64,000 bases of DNA, from positions 1-64,000 of the forward strand of contig CASDVP010000001.1 of NCBI GenBank assembly GCA_949284445.1. The letters run 5' to 3'. Below the pieces are notes generated by a model that worked only from the letters and a program-made list of their open reading frames with translations, made no database searches and was not told where the DNA came from. The position numbers and the translations under genes were made by a program. The stretch comes from an uncultured Bacillota bacterium (GTDB lineage Bacteria; Bacillota_I; Bacilli_A; RFN20; CAG-288). Positions 28,442 to 37,350 of the stretch are shown piece by piece (the first letter of the stretch is position 1; each line of letters starts with the position of its first letter).

Positions 28442-31400
28442 TTAACCACCTATTAATCTTTCTTTGTCAGCTTGATAATTTATTATCTTCTTCAAGATAA
28501 AAGTCAAAAAGCAAGCTAGGCAATTTGCAACTTTATATTTAAGGTTGCTATCAATATCACTCAGCGAATGAAAGAAATATTCTAAGCTCTCATAAAGAAC
28601 AGCAAACACTGGAGGAGCAGTGAAAAATTGATAGATGACCGCTTGATTTTCCCTCATGGCATCAGAGACCACTTGTCTCATCATATTGACGATATCATCC
28701 TTTTTATAAATCAAAGAAAATTCATAGATATAATTATCAAATTTATCTTTATCTAAAAGACAAAAACGATATAAAAACTTCATTCCAGCATTTGAAAGAA
28801 CAATGATTGAAGGAAGTTTTGGTTCGACATCATCGAAAAGATGGTAAATATAATCAGGCTTGACGTCGATCTCATTTGAGCTGAGATGACTAAGAATATA
28901 AATTCCTTCATGCGCTAAACCATTGTTTGAAAAGCTGACTTCTGCCTGCTTATCATTTTTGAAAGGATAACATTTTGAAAATGGTGCAAAGTATGCCGCG
29001 TGAGAAACATTGAAACATCTTCTACAAATGTTCTTTTTAAACGGCAATTGTTGAAGGAAGTCTTCAGCTGTATGTGTTGTAAAATCGTAATCTAAATATT
29101 TATTAACTATAAAGAATGGAAATCCAGTGAATCCTAAAATGATAGGCGTCCAATACTCTTTGTAAATTTGTGATTTAGTAACCATTTCTACTGAATGTTT
29201 TAGTATGGCTAAAATAGACTCTTTATCACATTCGCAAAAATAAAATTCTTCACCATCAAAATTAGGGGCGTATGCATTAAATATTCGTCCTAAATAAACA
29301 CAAGGATATGGTAATTTTTCATTGTAGTCACAGTTTAAACAGATGGTGCTATAAACTGGTAGGATATCTTTAGCGGTTTCAACCATATATGCTTTATTCA
29401 CATGAACAAAACAAGCTTTGAGCATAGAGAAGAATGAAAATCCTGGTTTGTCCAAGGATTCTTCATCAGCATTTTGTTCGATCACTTTTATCTTATATTC
29501 ATGTGGTAAATCAATAAAGTCATTCAGATATTTATCCACTTCCCGATAATTAAATAAATAAGCTCCAAACGTTGATACATAAGCGACCAAATTTTTATCG
29601 CTCAAATCAATATATGGATATACAATTTTCTTAGCCTTTTCTTTATCAAAAGTGAATAAAGTGTTGACTTCAGGTTTTTTAATGGCCTCACAATTCACAT
29701 AATATGCCGATTGATATAAACCATATTTAGCGCTTAAACTTTTTAGATATAAAGAATAATCATTAACTAGACTGAACGAAAAAGGATCTATCTCTTCAGA
29801 ATATTGTGGATGCTTATGTTGACATAGATGGCAGATATGATCTTTAAATTGCAATTGAGACATCAACGGCTTACTATCCACTATCGTTGAACTCACTTTG
29901 CTGGGAAGCCCTAAAAACAAAAGCAGATATGAAGTGAAATTGATCTTGTCCTTTCCACCATCAAAAAGTTCATGATATTTTTTTGTGAAATGGTCGATCG
30001 TGTTTTGGATGCTTTCCTTTTGACATGAGCAGAAATACGATGGCGAAAAATAATTTTCTTGGAAAGAGCAATAATGGGATCCATAATTGACATAAGGTAG
30101 AGGTAAAGCTGGTTCGAATGTACCAGTATAATTCTCAGAACCGGTCAATAATGCCAAAGTCACTTTATCATTAGCGATTAATCTTTCTTGTTCATACTCA
30201 CTTTTGACCACTCTTAACGGATAGAAGAGAACATATTTAAAAAACTCTAATAATTGTTCGCTATAAATATTAGAAAGGTTGAAATATGCTAATGCATCTT
30301 GAAGAGTATCTATCAAAGAACTATCTGAAAAATCAGCATAAAAATATGAGAGAAAAGTCTCATTAGATTTTGAATCTATCAAGCAGATATTTTCATATAA
30401 TTTTGATAAATCTTTTGTTTTATTTAAAAGCTTGTAAATATTAAATATACTTTTTCTTATAGGATATTTACCATTATATATTTGTGCAAGAGTATCAGAT
30501 TCAATATCTCCTATGATCTGGATATTCAAGGGAGTAGAAACATCATAGTCATACAGTGGCTTCTTTGATGAATATTCGACACCAGCTGCGGTTAGTCTTC
30601 GCATTAAAAAAGTAAAATCATGTTCTTTTTGTTCTGTTAAATAAGAATATAAAAAGTCATTTCTTTTGGGTGCTGCATAGCTTTCACCTGTTGAGATTTC
30701 ATCGGTGAATGGTAATTCATTCAAAAAATCCACTGGTGTATTCAAGATCTTATCTTTGACATATTTATATCCTTGATAAGGTAGACGCAAATACGAATAA
30801 ATCAAAACACTATTATGATTTGAAAACAGATTAAAGGCTCTCTTTACTCTTGAAGCGATGCTGAAAAAATCATTTTTATCAAAAAAGCATTGCCCATCTC
30901 TATCAAAATAAACCTCACCATTAAACGAAGAAAGAACAAACGGATATTTTTTATTATCGGTTTCACTTCTCGTCATAAAAGATAATTGACTATGAACAAA
31001 ATTAGAATTCTTTTGATAATAGCAATCTAATAAGTGAGTCAGTAATGAACATATGAAATATTTCAGATAGTGAGTGTACTGTCTTTTTTCATTTTTATCT
31101 AGGATCAGATCAGCGATCTCTTTATCGTAAACATCATTGATAAAATATGAAACTAATCTCTTCAAAGAAAAAGCATCAAATTTTTGAAAAGAAAGAAATT
31201 TTTCATCGACCAAAGCCTCGTCAGAAAAGTTGATCAATAGATAAGCATAATTGAAATCAGAAATGATAGTTTTTACCTCTTCTGAATATCTATCCTCTAA
31301 TAAGAATATCGGAGATTTATGCAAATCTTTTAAAACATCAGTTATATTATCATCGATAAAATAAATACCGTTCTTTAACAGAAATGATTTGAAATCATCG

Positions 31401-31804
31401 ATAAAATAAACAGAATCATGTTCATATTGTAATTCACGATAGACTTCTTGTTTTAATTCTTTTAGTCCTGTGACAAATTTGATTTGATCAGATATCTTCT
31501 CGTTCAGATCAAGATTATTAAAAAGTTCCTCTGGCAACCCTAAAACATCATGAATAGTCGTTTTACTTTTAACATCAGTATCAGTGAAAATGGTGCCATC
31601 ATAGACGGGAAAAGAATTGATTTTAGAAATTTCATCTTTCAAAATTTCTTCTAAAATTTGAATAGACTCTTTATCTTCAACATCCATCACTAATTCATGC
31701 TTATTATTTAAAAACGCAATGAAATTCAGACCGATATAAGCAGTGATATAGTCAGGACTGTTATAGAGATCAAGATAATTAGTTTTAAAGTATCGATAGC
31801 TCAC
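28442..31804 (-). CDS. Giant repeat protein B (1120 residues) with Cys pairs, unknown
   Basis: A paralogue in architecture of protein A. Modules begin near 18, 286, 568 and 831. Copies 3 and 4 show the full pattern: Y-x3-G, then FCSCQKESI (592/594) or FCECDKESI (857/859), then LGLP or GFP, then FKDHICHLC (658/661) or FKKNICRRC (927/930). C-x-C plus C-x2-C in each suggests a metal site; another C-x2-C is at 822/825. Copies 1-2 keep the frame (EDKESI, GLP; FFDKND, LPF) without cysteines. The start is GTG, overlapping the M6 stop as GTGA, with GAGG 11 nt upstream. No signal peptide is seen. Function is unknown. Confidence 0.85.
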   Translation of the reverse strand: MSYRYFKTNYLDLYNSPDYITAYIGLNFIAFLNNKHELVMDVEDKESIQILEEILKDEISKINSFPVYDGTIFTDTDVKSKTTIHDVLGLPEELFNNLDLNEKISDQIKFVTGLKELKQEVYRELQYEHDSVYFIDDFKSFLLKNGIYFIDDNITDVLKDLHKSPIFLLEDRYSEEVKTIISDFNYAYLLINFSDEALVDEKFLSFQKFDAFSLKRLVSYFINDVYDKEIADLILDKNEKRQYTHYLKYFICSLLTHLLDCYYQKNSNFVHSQLSFMTRSETDNKKYPFVLSSFNGEVYFDRDGQCFFDKNDFFSIASRVKRAFNLFSNHNSVLIYSYLRLPYQGYKYVKDKILNTPVDFLNELPFTDEISTGESYAAPKRNDFLYSYLTEQKEHDFTFLMRRLTAAGVEYSSKKPLYDYDVSTPLNIQIIGDIESDTLAQIYNGKYPIRKSIFNIYKLLNKTKDLSKLYENICLIDSKSNETFLSYFYADFSDSSLIDTLQDALAYFNLSNIYSEQLLEFFKYVLFYPLRVVKSEYEQERLIANDKVTLALLTGSENYTGTFEPALPLPYVNYGSHYCSFQENYFSPSYFCSCQKESIQNTIDHFTKKYHELFDGGKDKINFTSYLLLFLGLPSKVSSTIVDSKPLMSQLQFKDHICHLCQHKHPQYSEEIDPFSFSLVNDYSLYLKSLSAKYGLYQSAYYVNCEAIKKPEVNTLFTFDKEKAKKIVYPYIDLSDKNLVAYVSTFGAYLFNYREVDKYLNDFIDLPHEYKIKVIEQNADEESLDKPGFSFFSMLKACFVHVNKAYMVETAKDILPVYSTICLNCDYNEKLPYPCVYLGRIFNAYAPNFDGEEFYFCECDKESILAILKHSVEMVTKSQIYKEYWTPIILGFTGFPFFIVNKYLDYDFTTHTAEDFLQQLPFKKNICRRCFNVSHAAYFAPFSKCYPFKNDKQAEVSFSNNGLAHEGIYILSHLSSNEIDVKPDYIYHLFDDVEPKLPSIIVLSNAGMKFLYRFCLLDKDKFDNYIYEFSLIYKKDDIVNMMRQVVSDAMRENQAVIYQFFTAPPVFAVLYESLEYFFHSLSDIDSNLKYKVANCLACFLTFILKKIINYQADKERLIGG

Positions 31805-33375
31805 AGGCTGTTAAACCTCAAAACACAAGAATCATTAGAAGTCGATTTCACTTCAAAACCAAACTGTGGCACGGTTCCATCATCAAAAATAAAGTCTTCA
31901 TACACACCGCCATCTAACATAAACTTATCACCGCTCTCATAAAGACAGACGTCGTTTGCATATCCGGTTTTATTTCCTTCGATCTTTCTTCCATGTGATG
32001 ATAATAAAGAAAGCAAGCGTCCACGATAAAAATGTGATTTGCTATCATCCATCTGATAATAGGAATAGCTTCTAGTATTACTAAAAATATAGTAATATCC
32101 TTCTGAGCTAGACAATGAACTTAAAGGTGGTAATTTATCATAAACATAGCCGTCCCAAGAAACTACGCCAAGAAATGAACGGACATAGATCCGACCTACT
32201 GAAGCGTTGACATGGTAAACTAAAACACCTGGTTTTGTATATGATTTTAAACCATTAGTATACTTGAATGTAGAATCATGTTCATTTAATCCTGTCGGAG
32301 TATAAAATTCAACTAACAAATATTCGTCTAAAACGGTATCATTGTATTTAATCTCACCATTTTCATATGGTGGAATAAGTAAAAATTGATTTGTTTCATT
32401 AAAAGATGTTAATTTGATTTCATTATTTTTTTCTTCTAAATATTCTTTAGTAATAACAATTGGATCTACCCACCCTAATAAGTATTTAGAGAAAGAGCAA
32501 TGATCTCCGATATTGAAATCCATCATATCAACACCACCGACTGGCGTGTCGAAATTAGTGGTATTATCATTGTCATATGAATAGTAATCATCTAACCCTA
32601 ATAAATGGCCTGTTTCATGAATGAAGGTATGGGCATCACCTTTATCCGTTAAATTCGTATTTCCTTGATGATAATTTCCTTCATATAAAAACTCAATGCT
32701 CGCCCACGAATAAGGATTGGCATAGTAGCCGTTGATCGGTTCTGTGTCTACCGCCCAAGTTGTGTAGGCCCAATACAGATCAGAATTTGAATCGTATGAA
32801 CAAGAATACACCATCCAGACACTGTCTATCACTTGATCATTGTTGCTATCAAACTCACTGAAATCAAATGATTTTGAATCAGCTAAAAATTTCAAGATAT
32901 CAGTCAATAACGTATCAGTAAAATTACCAGTGCCTGTATATTTTTTGGCTTCGAGTTCAAATTCTGTTGAAGTCATCTTCACATTGACTGGATCGATGAC
33001 TCGACCTTGTATTTTCAGTTGATCAGAGCTCGATTTTCGATAATAAGAAGAGACCGATTCCCAACCAGTATCTTCAGAGGAACCGAAAAAAGAATTATTT
33101 AAAGTTTCTAATTCATAAGTTGTAAATTCATCATCAGTGAACTGAACAGGTATAACTAAAATTCTTGAATCACCTGTGGAAGGGAGATGAATTTGACCGA
33201 TAGTACTCGCTAAATAATCTTTGTTCATATTAGAAGATGTGTAAACGGAAGTATATTCAGGTGTGTTATAAGAAAAATTAGAGCCAGGATCACTATTATC
33301 AAAAAAGAAGACACAAGAAGTCAGTCCTAATGATATACAAGCTAATATAGTCGCACTAATAAAGCCTTTCTTCAT
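31801..33375 (-). CDS. M6-like metalloprotease lipoprotein
   Basis: 524 residues from ATG 33375 (CGGAG ribosome binding site); in-frame codons upstream are not the start. The signal peptide has lipobox LTSC (Cys21). The zinc-protease motif HETGHLLGLDDYY (His253, Glu254, His257) and the following GVDMMDF match M6 (immune inhibitor A-like) enzymes, as does ILVIPVQFTDDEF near residue 72. A calcium-binding-like loop DSNNDQVID lies at about 176-184. It should act outside the membrane. It overlaps giant protein B by 4 bp and lies 1 bp from the 113-residue gene. Confidence 0.88.
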   Translation of the reverse strand: MKKGFISATILACISLGLTSCVFFFDNSDPGSNFSYNTPEYTSVYTSSNMNKDYLASTIGQIHLPSTGDSRILVIPVQFTDDEFTTYELETLNNSFFGSSEDTGWESVSSYYRKSSSDQLKIQGRVIDPVNVKMTSTEFELEAKKYTGTGNFTDTLLTDILKFLADSKSFDFSEFDSNNDQVIDSVWMVYSCSYDSNSDLYWAYTTWAVDTEPINGYYANPYSWASIEFLYEGNYHQGNTNLTDKGDAHTFIHETGHLLGLDDYYSYDNDNTTNFDTPVGGVDMMDFNIGDHCSFSKYLLGWVDPIVITKEYLEEKNNEIKLTSFNETNQFLLIPPYENGEIKYNDTVLDEYLLVEFYTPTGLNEHDSTFKYTNGLKSYTKPGVLVYHVNASVGRIYVRSFLGVVSWDGYVYDKLPPLSSLSSSEGYYYIFSNTRSYSYYQMDDSKSHFYRGRLLSLLSSHGRKIEGNKTGYANDVCLYESGDKFMLDGGVYEDFIFDDGTVPQFGFEVKSTSNDSCVLRFNSL

Positions 33376-33376
33376 A

Positions 33377-33718
33377 CTAATCTCCGTAATCAGAACCACG
33401 GCTTTTATCTTCAACAAGAACCTGAATGCTATCAGCTACATCCATTGCTGAAAGATAAATGGCTCCATCGCATTCCACTAGAGGATTATCGTCTTGACCG
33501 ACAAACACCACTTTGCGGTTCTTTCTCACTATCTTATCCATCTGATCTAGTATCTCTTGATAGCGTTCTTTTCTCAAAGCTTTATATCCTTGTAAATATG
33601 TATAAAATTGAGGCTCGATATAAAATATGGAACCGTCATCATTTTCATAACAAGTCGCAAAACGATTTCTTAGATCGATCAATACTTTTCTATCTTGCCA
33701 TTCGGGATAATTTTTCAT
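33377..33718 (-). CDS. Unknown 113-residue soluble protein
   Basis: Not recognised. Strong AAGGAGG ribosome binding site. The sequence alternates strands (KVVFVGQDD, CDGAIYLSAMD) with a central helix rich in Lys, Arg and Tyr (YKALRKERYQEILDQMDKIV). It has a single Cys pair at distant positions and no signal peptide. It is 1 bp before the M6 lipoprotein gene and 25 bp after the 120-residue gene. Confidence 0.75.
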   Translation of the reverse strand: MKNYPEWQDRKVLIDLRNRFATCYENDDGSIFYIEPQFYTYLQGYKALRKERYQEILDQMDKIVRKNRKVVFVGQDDNPLVECDGAIYLSAMDVADSIQVLVEDKSRGSDYGD

Positions 33719-33743
33719 AGATATTAACCTCCTTATTCTTGAA

Positions 33744-34106
33744 CTAATCGATATTCAATATGTTATTTAGTGTATCATTCATCCAAAGAAAATCTTCTTT
33801 TAACGATTTATTTTTTATATATTGATCAGTTTCTTTGATGATTGAGATAGTAGCACTCACACACTCATTTAATCTATCACGAGAGATTTTAGTCTCTTGA
33901 AATAAAACGACAGTCAGCTCATCATCAATTTGTTTGAGATCTTTCAATTTGCTATCAACTTCATATTCTTCAGGAAAAGGTGCTTTACCGCATTTCTTTT
34001 GAAGAATAGTTTTCTTTGCAAATTTAATTATAGGTAATATAACCAATATGATAAGTTCATCAAACGATAAATTTTCTTTTTTATAATAATCGCTAATAGT
34101 TTTCAT
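33744..34106 (-). CDS. Unknown 120-residue helical protein
   Basis: All-helical by appearance, with a hydrophobic stretch LIILVILPIIKFAKKTIL (about 18-35) that could be a membrane helix or a buried core helix, then amphipathic helices. No known family. It overlaps the preceding 158-residue gene by 14 bp. Ribosome binding site AGAGGG. Confidence 0.7.
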   Translation of the reverse strand: MKTISDYYKKENLSFDELIILVILPIIKFAKKTILQKKCGKAPFPEEYEVDSKLKDLKQIDDELTVVLFQETKISRDRLNECVSATISIIKETDQYIKNKSLKEDFLWMNDTLNNILNID

Positions 34107-34569
34107 TTTTGTAATCCCTCTGTATTGCGATCAAAGCAGTGTTTATAGTAGTTATAACATTTTCTGGAACATTTATAACTTCAAAGAAATGAGCACAATT
34201 ATATCGGCAAAGACGTGAAATAAAAATCAAATAATCTTTGAATAATTGCTCAACTTTCTCATCACGAATTATATTCAAAACATCATTTAAATTTTCAATC
34301 ACTTCCGCATACTTTTTTATCACGGAATCTAAAAATTTCCATTCAGAAGTCGAAAGTTCTGTTTTCTTAGTCAAGCTGAATAATTCGGCATCTTCTTTCA
34401 TCAACTCTTCAGCATTTTCTTCGATGATAGAAAATTCTCTTTTAACACCATCGATTTTATCGTTATAAAAATGGCACAAAGCGATCAGAGTTAAAAAGCA
34501 CGCTGAACCGCAATAATACTTTGATTTGACATCATCCAACTTATAATACACTTCATCTGATTCGTTCAT
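34093..34569 (-). CDS. Unknown 158-residue helical protein
   Basis: A cytoplasmic-looking helical protein with Cys and Tyr clusters (KYYCGSACFLTLIALCHFY; RLCRYNCAHFFEV). The layout is similar to the 120-residue neighbour, and the two may form a pair. The ribosome binding site AGGAGG sits inside the end of sir2, and the start overlaps the sir2 stop as ATGA, which predicts translational coupling to the deacylase. Confidence 0.7.
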   Translation of the reverse strand: MNESDEVYYKLDDVKSKYYCGSACFLTLIALCHFYNDKIDGVKREFSIIEENAEELMKEDAELFSLTKKTELSTSEWKFLDSVIKKYAEVIENLNDVLNIIRDEKVEQLFKDYLIFISRLCRYNCAHFFEVINVPENVITTINTALIAIQRDYKNENY

Positions 34570-35300
34570 AGATGCAACCTCCTGAATAAATCTCCTACTT
34601 GATGATGAAACACAAGATTTGCTTTTTGGTCGATAGCATTAGCAGTCTTATTTATCAACACCATTTTATTACCTCGATAATAATAAACAAGGCTAGCAGC
34701 TGGGTTCACAACTAATGAAGTGCCTGCAATAATAAATAAGTCTGCATCATAAATAAATTTTAAAGATTTCATCAAGAGTTCTTCATCAAGACCTTCACCA
34801 TAAAGGACAACATCTGGTTTGATAAGTCCACCGCATTCATCACAATATGGAATGACACTTTTACTGTTACTGATATACTCAGCATCAAAATACTTATGAC
34901 ACTTCAAGCAATGATTAGAATGGATTGTTCCATGTAGTTCATAAACATTCTTAGAACCTGCTTTTTGATGTAACCCATCAATATTTTGAGTTATGGTCGC
35001 TTTTAATTTACCAGCTTTTTCTAATTCAGCCAAAAAGAGATGCGCGGGATTAGGCTTTTTATCTAAAAGCAACATCTTATCTCTATAAAAACGATAAAAC
35101 TCTTCAGTGTTCTCATAAAAGAAATCATGCGAAATTATCTCTTCAGGTGGAAATTTATATTTTTGGTTATATAAACCATCTACGCTTCTAAAATCAGGAA
35201 TGCCAGATTCAGTTGATACTCCTGCACCACCAAAGAAAACGATATTGTCACTTTTAGATATCCACTCTTGTAGTTGAAGTAAGCCTTTGATCTCTTCCAT
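34566..35300 (-). CDS. Sir2-family NAD+-dependent protein deacylase
   Basis: Removes acyl groups from lysines using NAD+. The 244 residues carry FFGGAGVSTESGIPDFR (22-38), TQNIDGLHQKAG (104-115), catalytic His123, zinc ligands Cys131, Cys134, Cys153, Cys156, and GTSLVVNPA. This is the ordinary bacterial CobB-like class; no macrodomain or lipoylation partner (SirTM type) is nearby. It heads a tight minus-strand run of seven genes. The promoter carries an 18-bp palindrome at 35310-35327. Confidence 0.93.
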   Translation of the reverse strand: MEEIKGLLQLQEWISKSDNIVFFGGAGVSTESGIPDFRSVDGLYNQKYKFPPEEIISHDFFYENTEEFYRFYRDKMLLLDKKPNPAHLFLAELEKAGKLKATITQNIDGLHQKAGSKNVYELHGTIHSNHCLKCHKYFDAEYISNSKSVIPYCDECGGLIKPDVVLYGEGLDEELLMKSLKFIYDADLFIIAGTSLVVNPAASLVYYYRGNKMVLINKTANAIDQKANLVFHHQVGDLFRRLHL

Positions 35301-35309
35301 ATAACCTCT

Positions 35310-35332
35310 TTAAGATATATATCTTAATTATA
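35310..35332 (-). promoter_or_regulatory. sir2 operon -10 box and 18-bp palindromic operator
   Basis: The -10 TATAAT lies at 35327-35332 on the minus strand. Directly downstream, covering the expected start of transcription, is the perfect palindrome TTAAGATATATATCTTAA (35310-35327). Its position between the -10 and the ribosome binding site fits a repressor site. No -35 match is convincing. It could also be a chance AT palindrome. Confidence 0.55.
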
Positions 35333-35482
35333 GTCAAAAAAGCATTTTTAACCAGTCTATAACCGCTAAAAGTGTCCCATTTTTCCCTTCTCTTTTTGCC
35401 TGACAATAATTGCATATTAATCTGTTAATTTTAGAGAATTGTAAAAAGCATTTATGGTAAAATATTAGAAAAAAGGAAAAAC

Positions 35483-35995
35483 ATGAACAACATCACATTA
35501 TTAAGAACATTAGCAGAATCAACCGGTGAGTTTTACTTCGAAGAATACATGGTCTATGTTTGGCTAGGCGTCTTCGTTCTCGCTGTAATCGTAGAACTCG
35601 CTACTTCAGATTTGATATCTCTTTGGTTTGCTGGAGGTGCTCTATTATCACTATTTATTTCATTGATCCCAGGAGCTCCATTTTGGGCTGAAATAATTGT
35701 TTTTGCTGTCTCTTCTTTACTGCTATTATTATTGATCAGACCATTAGCAAAAAATAAACTGCTAAAAAAGAAACCAGATATCAAATTCAACGCCGATGAT
35801 ATGATCGGCAAAAAAGCGACTGTCATCAAATCAATAACTGAGTTAAACCGCGGTGAAGTCCTTTATCACAACATTCAATGGACAGCCGAATCTGTCGATA
35901 ACACACCGATTGAAAAAGGAAGTGTTGTTATCATAACTGGTATTGAAGGCAACAAATTAAAAGTTAAGAAAGAAACCGAAAATAAGGAGGAATAA
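35483..35995 (+). CDS. NfeD-like membrane protein
   Basis: 170 residues. Three membrane helices (about 24-42, 45-65, 68-88) are followed by a soluble OB-fold domain (MIGKKATVIKSITELNRGEV, about 105-165), the short NfeD1b type without a protease domain. It starts 3 bp before the SPFH gene, its usual partner in membrane-microdomain operons. It is divergent from sir2. Confidence 0.88.
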   Translation: MNNITLLRTLAESTGEFYFEEYMVYVWLGVFVLAVIVELATSDLISLWFAGGALLSLFISLIPGAPFWAEIIVFAVSSLLLLLLIRPLAKNKLLKKKPDIKFNADDMIGKKATVIKSITELNRGEVLYHNIQWTAESVDNTPIEKGSVVIITGIEGNKLKVKKETENKEE

Positions 35996-35998
35996 ACT

Positions 35999-37015
35999 AT
36001 GGAATCATGGATGATTGCAATGATAGTCATCGGTATTATCATTTTAATTTTTGTTATCGTTTTAATCTGTTCGATCAGAATTGTCAGTCAAACAGACAAG
36101 TACATCATCGAACGTTTAGGTGCTTACTATAAAACATGGGATACTGGTATTCACATGTTAGTGCCTTTCTTTGATCGTGTCGAAATGGTCGTATCTATGA
36201 AAGAACAAGTTCATGACTTCGCACCTCAGCCTGTCATCACTAAAGATAATGTCACCATGCAAATAGATTCCGTCGTCTTCTTTACTGTCACCGATCCTAA
36301 ACTGTTTACTTATGGTGTCGTCAATCCTCTTGCTGCTATTGAAAATCTTGCATCAACCACTTTACGTAATATCATCGGTGAATTAGATTTAGATCAAACC
36401 CTCACTAGCCGTGACATCATCAACGCTAAAATGAGATCCACATTAGATGATGCGACTGATGCTTGGGGTATCAAAGTCAATCGTGTGGAAGTCAAAAACA
36501 TTTTGCCTCCAAAAGATATCAGAGAAGCTATGGAAAGACAGATGCGAGCTGAACGTGAAAAACGTGAAAAAATCTTATTAGCAGAAGGTAGCAAACAATC
36601 CGCTATCTTGATTGCTGAAGGTAATAAAGAAGCTAGTATCTTAAATGCTGAAGCTGAAAAACAGGTGAAGATCAAAAATGCAGAAGGTCAAGCTCAAGCT
36701 ATCATAAACATCAAAGAAGCTGAGGCTAGAGGTATTATTCTAGTGAGAGAAGCTGAGGCTAAAGGTTTAAAAGCCATCAAAGATGTCGCCCCTGATAATG
36801 CGGTTTTGACTTTAAAATCTTATGAAGCATTAGCTAAAGTAGCAGATGGTAAAGCTACTAAATTGATCATTCCATCAAAAGTCAGTGATTTAACTTCATT
36901 AGCAAACGTCATTAAAGAAAGCGTTACTGAAACACCCGTGGAAGACACAGTTAGTGAAGCTAGTCCTAAAAAAGAGGCTGAAGCTCAAGAAAAAGTAGAA
37001 ATAAAACAAAAATAA
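35999..37015 (+). CDS. SPFH/stomatin-family membrane protein (QmcA-like)
   Basis: 338 residues. An N-terminal membrane helix (about 5-27) is followed by the SPFH domain (VSQTDKYIIERLGAYYKTW through VNRVEVKNILPP, about 32-175), a long Ala/Glu-rich coiled coil (180-275) and an acidic tail. It is a scaffold of membrane microdomains in related proteins, working with NfeD, the gene before it (GGAGG ribosome binding site, 3-bp gap). Confidence 0.92.
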   Translation: MESWMIAMIVIGIIILIFVIVLICSIRIVSQTDKYIIERLGAYYKTWDTGIHMLVPFFDRVEMVVSMKEQVHDFAPQPVITKDNVTMQIDSVVFFTVTDPKLFTYGVVNPLAAIENLASTTLRNIIGELDLDQTLTSRDIINAKMRSTLDDATDAWGIKVNRVEVKNILPPKDIREAMERQMRAEREKREKILLAEGSKQSAILIAEGNKEASILNAEAEKQVKIKNAEGQAQAIINIKEAEARGIILVREAEAKGLKAIKDVAPDNAVLTLKSYEALAKVADGKATKLIIPSKVSDLTSLANVIKESVTETPVEDTVSEASPKKEAEAQEKVEIKQK

Positions 37016-37199
37016 AATTATCTTATAACACAACTTGTATTCATTAAAAGAAACTTATATTTGCTCGAGAAATCGGTCATTTATTAATTTTTAGTGTTTT
37101 GCTTGTAGATAAAAAAAGGTTTGAACCGACAGATTTTAAAAATTTGGTTCTACTAGGGAAGTGATACTCATCACTCTATTTACTCTTAATATTCTTTTA
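37016..37199. other. Intergenic region after the SPFH gene
   Basis: No gene is seen. The only structure is GAACC/GGTTC with an inner AT-rich pairing (about 37122-37149). On the minus strand it is followed by AAACCTTTTTTT, so it may be a weak terminator for the small minus-strand ORF ending at 37200. Confidence 0.4.
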
Positions 37200-37325
37200 T
37201 TACCAACTATTTGGTGAAATTCTATGAATTTTACCTTTAACATCTATATATCCGTAGTCAATATTGCGGATAAAATTGAAAAAATCATTGGTACCATATT
37301 TTAATACACGAGTTAAAGTTTCCAT
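37200..37325 (-). pseudogene. 41-residue ORF, probable remnant of a transglutaminase-like protein
   Basis: ATG 37325 has a good AGGAGA ribosome binding site, and the ORF reads METLTRVLKYGTNDFF and on to IDYGYIDVKGKIHRIS before stopping at codon 42. From memory this resembles the first 40 residues of larger Firmicutes transglutaminase-like proteins, so it looks like a truncated N-terminus. It could instead be a genuine small protein. It lies beside another gene fragment (37351-37764). Confidence 0.4.
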
Positions 37326-37350
37326 GTGTTTTCTCCTAACTTAAAATTGT

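Noticed and set aside
34566-35300. Sir2 as part of a known antiphage or SirTM system
   Set aside because: No macrodomain, GcvH-like, LplA, Argonaute or SIR2-HerA partner is nearby, and the protein is an ordinary short CobB-like deacylase.
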